A DNA stretch of 64,000 nt from Oceanicaulis sp. (lineage in GTDB: Bacteria > Pseudomonadota > Alphaproteobacteria > Caulobacterales > Maricaulaceae), in contig CP157796.1 in the NCBI GenBank assembly GCA_040112665.1, positions 1,552,813 through 1,616,812 of the forward strand, written 5' to 3'. Position 1 is the first letter of the stretch; the number at the start of each line of letters is the position of its first letter. Positions 59,856 through 64,000 of this stretch are shown here, in pieces. The translations under genes were made by a program, and so were the position numbers. A model generated the notes under the pieces. That model searched no databases, was not told the DNA's origin, and saw only the letters and a list, made by a program, of their open reading frames with translations.

Positions 59856-60317
59856 ATGGATCGCTATGACCGGGCGCTGCTGAAGGCGATTCAGGCGGAC
59901 GCGGACAGGACGGTGAACGAACTCGCCGAGGAGATCGGCCTGTCGCCCACCCCGACCGCGCGGCGGCTGAAGCTGCTGGCCGAGCGCGGCTATATCGAGA
60001 AGCGGGTCGCCCTGCTGCGGCCCGAGGCGCTGGGGCTGAAGACCACGCTCTTCGTCTTCGTGCGCACCAGCCGGCACGACGAAGCCTGGCTCAAGCAGTT
60101 TTCCGAAGGCGTCTCGCGCATGCCTGAAGTTGTGGAGTTCTACCGGATGGGCGGGGAGATCGACTATCTTCTGAAGATCGTCCTTCCCGAGATCAGCGCC
60201 TATGACGCGGTCTACAAGCGCCTGATCGCGGTCGCGCCGCTCGCAGACGTCTCCGCCGCCTTCGCAATGGAGGCGATCAAGAACACCACCGAGCTGCCTT
60301 TACCGGCTGCGGGTTAG
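59856..60317 (+). CDS. Lrp/AsnC family transcriptional regulator
   Basis: Regulator of 153 aa. The N-terminal HTH is DRYDRALLKAIQADADRTVNELAEEIGLSPTPTARRLKLL in outline (ELAEEIGLSPTPTARRLKLL). The C-terminal RAM effector domain is visible in VVEFYRMGGEIDYLLKIVL and the PLADVSAAFAM end. ATG 59856 is preceded by AGGAGG. Such regulators bind amino acids or related ligands. The divergent aminotransferase gene is the natural target. Confidence 0.94.
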   Translation: MDRYDRALLKAIQADADRTVNELAEEIGLSPTPTARRLKLLAERGYIEKRVALLRPEALGLKTTLFVFVRTSRHDEAWLKQFSEGVSRMPEVVEFYRMGGEIDYLLKIVLPEISAYDAVYKRLIAVAPLADVSAAFAMEAIKNTTELPLPAAG

Positions 60318-60324
60318 CGCGGGC

Positions 60325-61230
60325 CTAGCCGCGCGCGGGAAACCCGCCGGCCTTGGCTAGGGCTGAATAGACCGGGTGCTTGAGCGCAATCTCTTCGAGC
60401 CAGATCGCGGTCTTGATCAGCGTGTCGAGATCGAGCCCGGTCTCATACCCGCCCTTTTCGAGCAGATAGACCACGTCCTCGGTGGCCACGTTGCCGGTGG
60501 CCTTGGGCGCAAAGGGGCAGCCGCCGATCCCGCCGACCGAAGCGTCGATAACCTCCACGCCCGCCTCGACGGCGGCGTACACGTTCGCGATCGCAGTGTT
60601 GCGGGTGTTGTGGAAATGAAGGCGCAGCCGGGCCTTGGGCGCAGCCTCTCGCACCGCCTCGGCGGCTTTCGTGACGTGCCAGGGCGTCGCCACCCCGATC
60701 GTGTCGCCCAGCGCAATCTCCACTGCGCCGGCCGCTTCGGCGCGCCGGGCGAGCTCTGCGACGCGGGCGACGTCCACCTCGCCGTCGAACGGATCGCCGA
60801 ACGCGACCGAGATCGTCGCCGACAGCGGGATCTTTGCGTCATGGGCGAGCACGGCGATCCGATCCAGAAGATCGGCGGTGTCTTCGGGCGTGGCGTTCTG
60901 ATTGCGCTTTCCGAAGCCTTCGGAGGCGACCATCACGAAATTGATCTCGTCGCATTGCGCCTCGATCGCTGCGCGCATCCCGCGCTCGTTCAGCGCCAGT
61001 CCGATATAGGCGACGCCCCGGTCGCGGGGCACGTGCGCCATCAGGTCTTTTGAGTCCGCCATCGCCGGGACGAGCTTGGGGTTCACGAAGCTCGCCGCCT
61101 CCATCCGCTTCACGCCCGCCTCGATCAGCCGGTCGACGAATTCGAGCTTCACCGAGGTGTCCAGAAGCACGGGGTCGTTCTGAAGCCCGTCGCGCGGGCC
61201 GACTTCAACGATGTCGATGCGGCGGCTCAT
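60325..61230 (-). CDS. mvaB: Hydroxymethylglutaryl-CoA lyase
   Basis: Cleaves HMG-CoA to acetoacetate and acetyl-CoA, the last step of leucine catabolism. The 301-aa TIM barrel has IVEVGPRDGLQND, KRMEAASFVNPKLVPAMADS, RLHFHNTRNTAIANVYAAVE (metal His), and the signature GIGGCPFAPKATGNVATEDV with the catalytic Cys. The start is ATG 61230; the frame runs open further upstream inside the glycosyltransferase gene. The two overlap as ATGA although their functions look unrelated. Confidence 0.93.
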   Translation of the reverse strand: MSRRIDIVEVGPRDGLQNDPVLLDTSVKLEFVDRLIEAGVKRMEAASFVNPKLVPAMADSKDLMAHVPRDRGVAYIGLALNERGMRAAIEAQCDEINFVMVASEGFGKRNQNATPEDTADLLDRIAVLAHDAKIPLSATISVAFGDPFDGEVDVARVAELARRAEAAGAVEIALGDTIGVATPWHVTKAAEAVREAAPKARLRLHFHNTRNTAIANVYAAVEAGVEVIDASVGGIGGCPFAPKATGNVATEDVVYLLEKGGYETGLDLDTLIKTAIWLEEIALKHPVYSALAKAGGFPARG

Positions 61231-62933
61231 GGGCGAGGCTCCTGTGCGCAGGCGTGATCGAGGATGAGGATGGATGTCGGGTCGCCGCGGGAATAATTGA
61301 ACCCCTCCACCAGGTCCACAGCGCAGGCGGTCTCCGTCAGCCGGTCCAGCGCCGCCTGACGGGTTTCGCGCTCGTCTTCGGTCTGCGCACCCTCGAGCCA
61401 GCGCGCGGTATCGACCGCCAGAACGAAGGGGGCGGGCGGGGGCTCGGCCGTCACCGCAGCCGGTCCGGTCAGGGTGAGATCGCCCCCGGTCAGGAAAGCG
61501 AAGCTGGGTTCGGTGTAGGTGGAATAAAGGGGCGCGCCGTTCGCGGTGCGCTCGAGCGCGATCCCGGCCGCGGGCGGCGAGAGGAAGAGGTCGGACGCGC
61601 CCGGCACGATCACCCCGCGCACCGCGACGTGAAAGACGAGCCCGGTGGCGACCGCCGCGATCAGCGCTGCGCCGGGCCGCCGCCGTCCTGCGGTGACGGC
61701 GGTGATCACTGCCGCGAGCAGGAGCGCGGAACTCAGCCACCACGCAGCGCCCTCAGGACCGCCATAGCCGGCCGGGACCCAGCGCATCGCCACCGCCAGC
61801 GCCAGCGCGCCGGCGAGGAGCAGCGCTGCGCCGGTCCACCGCCAGAGCGGGGCGGTCTCCGACAGCCTGGCGAAACCCAGCCCGGCGAGCACGGCGAGTG
61901 CGGGATAGGCCGGGAGGACGTAATGGGGCAGCTTGGTTGGCAGAAGCTCGAATGCAATCCAGATCGGGACCGCGAAGGCGATCACCAGTTTCGCAGCGAG
62001 CCCGGCGCGGCGGGCGGCGGGGTCGGAACTTGCGCGCCAGTCCTTGATCGCGGCGCGCACGCCTGCCGGCAGAAAAACGATCGCGGGAAAGAAAAGGACG
62101 GGCAGCAAGAGAAGGTGAAGGCCGGGCGGAGCGCCGTGGCCTTCGTCGCCGGAGACGATCTTGGGGGCGAGATCGCCGCCGATCGCGCCGGCCAGAAACC
62201 CGCCTTCGGTCATGAGCTGCACGGCGACGAGCCAGGGCGCGACGATGAGCGCGGCGAGCAGCGGGCCCGGCCAGAAGGCCAGCGGCAGAGCCCAGCGCCA
62301 GCGCCGCTCCAGCCCGGCCAGAGCCAGTACGGCGAGCCCGGCGGCCACAGGCGCGACCGGGCCCTTGATCAATGCGCCGATCCCCACCGCGGCCCACCAG
62401 GCGGCCGCCCAGGCGCGCCCACCGTTCCGGCGCGCGGTCGGATCTGTAAGGTCGAAGGCCAGTCTCAGCCTGACGAAGGCGTAGAACGCCGCCGCGCAAC
62501 TCGCAGTCAGCACGGCGTCGGTCTTTGCGATGCCGGCCTCGGTCCCGAGAAGGACGCCGACGGCCAGGGTCGCGCCTGCGCCGAGCGCCGCCCGGCCGCC
62601 ATACAGCCGGCCCGCCGCGAGCGCGGCGAACGCTGCGGCGAGCGCCGCGCCCAGCAGGGAGGGCAGCCGATAGGCCCAGATCGCGCGGGCTTCTTCTGAG
62701 GAGACGAGCGCGACCGCGGCGGCCTGCATCCAGTAGATCCCGACAGGCTTTTTATTGCGAGGCACGTCGAGATACCGGATTTCGACGAAATTCCCGCTCT
62801 CGATCATCTGCGCGGCGGCCTGGGCGTAGCGGGCCTCGTCGCGGTCCAGAACAGGCAGGGTGAAGACGCCGGCGAGCCCTGCAAACAGCGCCAGAAGGGC
62901 GGCGACAACGGCGGCGCGAGCCGGCGTCGGCAT
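61227..62933 (-). CDS. GT39-like membrane glycosyltransferase (ArnT-like)
   Basis: Polytopic glycosyltransferase of 568 aa with 11-12 hydrophobic helices. The first periplasmic loop holds the catalytic acidic pair in VLDRDEARYAQAAAQM, followed by YLDVPRNKKPVGIYWMQ, both typical of ArnT-like enzymes that move a sugar from undecaprenyl phosphate to lipid A or core. LPTKLPHYVLPAYPALAVL is a second family motif. ATG 62933 is chosen because the first helix starts there; the sequence further upstream lacks membrane character. The divergent GT2 gene likely supplies the lipid-linked sugar. Confidence 0.88.
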   Translation of the reverse strand: MPTPARAAVVAALLALFAGLAGVFTLPVLDRDEARYAQAAAQMIESGNFVEIRYLDVPRNKKPVGIYWMQAAAVALVSSEEARAIWAYRLPSLLGAALAAAFAALAAGRLYGGRAALGAGATLAVGVLLGTEAGIAKTDAVLTASCAAAFYAFVRLRLAFDLTDPTARRNGGRAWAAAWWAAVGIGALIKGPVAPVAAGLAVLALAGLERRWRWALPLAFWPGPLLAALIVAPWLVAVQLMTEGGFLAGAIGGDLAPKIVSGDEGHGAPPGLHLLLLPVLFFPAIVFLPAGVRAAIKDWRASSDPAARRAGLAAKLVIAFAVPIWIAFELLPTKLPHYVLPAYPALAVLAGLGFARLSETAPLWRWTGAALLLAGALALAVAMRWVPAGYGGPEGAAWWLSSALLLAAVITAVTAGRRRPGAALIAAVATGLVFHVAVRGVIVPGASDLFLSPPAAGIALERTANGAPLYSTYTEPSFAFLTGGDLTLTGPAAVTAEPPPAPFVLAVDTARWLEGAQTEDERETRQAALDRLTETACAVDLVEGFNYSRGDPTSILILDHACAQEPRP

Positions 62934-63079
62934 GTCGAGGACTCCGCCCTTCAAACCCTCGTCCTTCTGGTTGGAAACAGAAAAAATGCGTGCTTCGCTC
63001 AGCGATACGGGTATGAAACGCGGCGATCCGAACTGCAAGCGCGCCGGGCGAGCTGACCCCGGCGGGATGAAACGGCGAA

Positions 63080-63841
63080 ATGACCAACACCTCCACCGCA
63101 CCGGTCGCGAGCGCGCGCGAAGACCTCGTCTCCATCGTCGCGCCGATGCATGACGAAGAAGGCAACGCCGCCGCGCTGGCCCGTGAAATCTACGCGGTCA
63201 TGAAAGAGCGTGCGCACGAGATCGTGCTCGTCAACGACTGCTCGAAGGACGGCACGCTCGACGAGCTGGTCGCGGCGAAATCCGACGTGCCGACGCTGCG
63301 CGTGGTCAGCCACCGCGCCAACGCCGGGCAGAGCCGTGCCATACGCACCGGCGTGATCTGCGCGAAGGGAGCGGTGGTCTGCACGCTGGACGGGGATGGT
63401 CAGAACCCGCCTGAATTCATTCCCGCGCTCGTCGACAGGCTGACCCGCGCCGACGCGCCCGCCGCGCTCGGCATGGTGGCGGGCCGCCGGGTGGGCCGTC
63501 AGGACAGTGCGGGCAAGAAGCTCGCCTCACGCCTGGGCAATGGGATCCGCAAGCGGCTCCTCAACGACGACGCTGACGATACGGGATGCGGGCTCAAAGC
63601 GTTCAAGCGCGACGCCTATCTGCTGCTGCCCTTCTTCGATCACCAGCACCGCTTCCTGCCGGCCCTGATGAAGCGCGAAGGCTTCATCGTGGAGTTCGAA
63701 AACGTGGGCCACAGGCCACGCACCGCGGGTAAATCGAAGTACACCAATCTGGGCCGCCTTTTCGCCTCTTTGAGCGATATGGTAGGTGTTATGTGGCTCA
63801 ACAGCCGGGCCAGACGGCCTGGCGGCTGGGACGAGTCCTGA
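63080..63841 (+). CDS. GT2 glycosyltransferase, polyprenyl-phosphate sugar synthase-like
   Basis: GT-A fold enzyme of 253 aa. VSIVAPMHDEEGNAAALA, IVLVNDCSKDGTLDEL, SHRANAGQSRAIRTGV and the metal-binding TLDGDGQNPPEFIP are the dolichol-phosphate-mannose-synthase pattern. DTGCGLKAFKRDAYLLLPFF and GKSKYTNLGRLFASL follow. There are no C-terminal membrane helices, unlike ArnC. It would place a sugar on undecaprenyl phosphate for the divergent GT39-like enzyme (compare RgtE or ArnC in other Gram-negatives). Sugar identity is unknown. Confidence 0.88.
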   Translation: MTNTSTAPVASAREDLVSIVAPMHDEEGNAAALAREIYAVMKERAHEIVLVNDCSKDGTLDELVAAKSDVPTLRVVSHRANAGQSRAIRTGVICAKGAVVCTLDGDGQNPPEFIPALVDRLTRADAPAALGMVAGRRVGRQDSAGKKLASRLGNGIRKRLLNDDADDTGCGLKAFKRDAYLLLPFFDHQHRFLPALMKREGFIVEFENVGHRPRTAGKSKYTNLGRLFASLSDMVGVMWLNSRARRPGGWDES

Positions 63842-63902
63842 AACCCGCCGCTTTGCTTGGGCGTTGTTTCAGAGCACTCGTCGGGGGGAGAGGAGACTGA
63901 CG

Positions 63903-64000
63903 ATGGCCGGACCCACAGGCAGCGGCGTGGCGGTCGGACTTGCGTCCGCAGACCAGCAAGGCAACCAAGGCGGGGGACTCAGCGTGTTCAACATTTTCCC
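63903..64000 (+). CDS. Partial gene at the window edge
   Basis: An ATG at 63903, preceded by GGGGGGAGAGGAG, opens a frame that runs off the end (32 codons visible). The visible residues are Gly/Ala/Gln-rich (MAGPTGSGVAVGLASADQQ, then GLSVFNIF) and lack a signal peptide. No family can be named. Confidence 0.6.
   Translation, partial: MAGPTGSGVAVGLASADQQGNQGGGLSVFNIF

Noticed and set aside
1-64000. CRISPR arrays, tRNA/rRNA genes, integrases, transposases or phage genes
   Set aside because: Looked for in gaps and among the gene products; no regularly spaced repeats, cloverleaf-like sequence or mobile-element protein was recognised.

Overview
The window is chromosomal DNA from a high-GC alphaproteobacterium. 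Content points to the Caulobacterales/Maricaulales side (Maricaulis or Oceanicaulis-like). The evidence is an N-acetylornithine carbamoyltransferase gene coupled to a fused N-acetylglutamate kinase/synthase gene (a Maricaulis- and Xanthomonas-type arrangement), a complete cpa/Tad pilus locus, class I lysyl-tRNA synthetase, very large TonB-dependent receptors with a carboxypeptidase-regulatory-like N-terminus, and NrdR-type boxes at the ribonucleotide reductase genes. The gene assignments rest on visible motifs; the taxonomic call is inference. No insertion sequence, prophage, CRISPR array, rRNA or tRNA gene was recognised. Coding density is high, with many ATGA, GTGA and TGATG overlaps.

Layout. 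1-3.2 kb: a parvulin lipoprotein, mutT, a lone Flp pilin that appears to start at a CTG codon overlapping the mutT stop, a small secreted protein and a methyltransferase. 3.2-5.5 kb: comF, glutaredoxin, nitrilase-family amidase and DUF1178. 5.5-7.2 kb: a translationally coupled operon of two small membrane proteins and an XRE regulator, with two copies of a 16-bp inverted repeat over its promoter, then an unknown protein. 7.3-14.4 kb: lysK, a YihY/BrkB membrane protein, apt, a palindromic repeat, an OmpR/EnvZ-type two-component pair and three uncharacterised genes. 14.4-17.4 kb: a GLFV amino-acid dehydrogenase and a secreted S10 carboxypeptidase. 17.4-20.8 kb: the arginine operon argF'-argB/A-argC, with a perfect hairpin ending two bases before the argF' start. 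20.8-24.1 kb: exported MsrA, a serine hydrolase and a GT39-like membrane glycosyltransferase.

24.5-31.5 kb: two tandem Oar-like TonB-dependent receptors of about 1,100 residues, with near-identical signal peptides and leaders, each followed by a strong terminator. 31.7-37.0 kb: PhoD phosphatase, ArsC/Spx-like protein, MAPEG protein, a tyrosine phosphatase, and pabB-pabC. 37.0-50.7 kb: the Tad locus. Two TadE-like pseudopilins and a solitary pilus N-terminal-domain protein read leftward; pilA, cpaABCDEF, tadB, tadC and a short unknown gene read rightward. An ECF sigma factor with a coupled membrane protein and a TadD-like TPR lipoprotein close the locus. 50.8-53.3 kb: M17 aminopeptidase, NlpC/P60 hydrolase and a small membrane protein. 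53.3-57.9 kb: nrdB and nrdA, both without an ATP-cone, separated by an unknown exported protein. 58.1-64.0 kb: a class V aminotransferase divergent from an Lrp/AsnC regulator, mvaB coupled to a GT39-like glycosyltransferase, a divergent GT2 glycosyltransferase, and the start of one more gene at the edge.

The most notable points are the rewired acetylated arginine pathway with its possible RNA switch, the CTG-started orphan pilin, the twin-operator XRE membrane operon, the paired Oar-like receptors, and the cone-less ribonucleotide reductase with its NrdR boxes.
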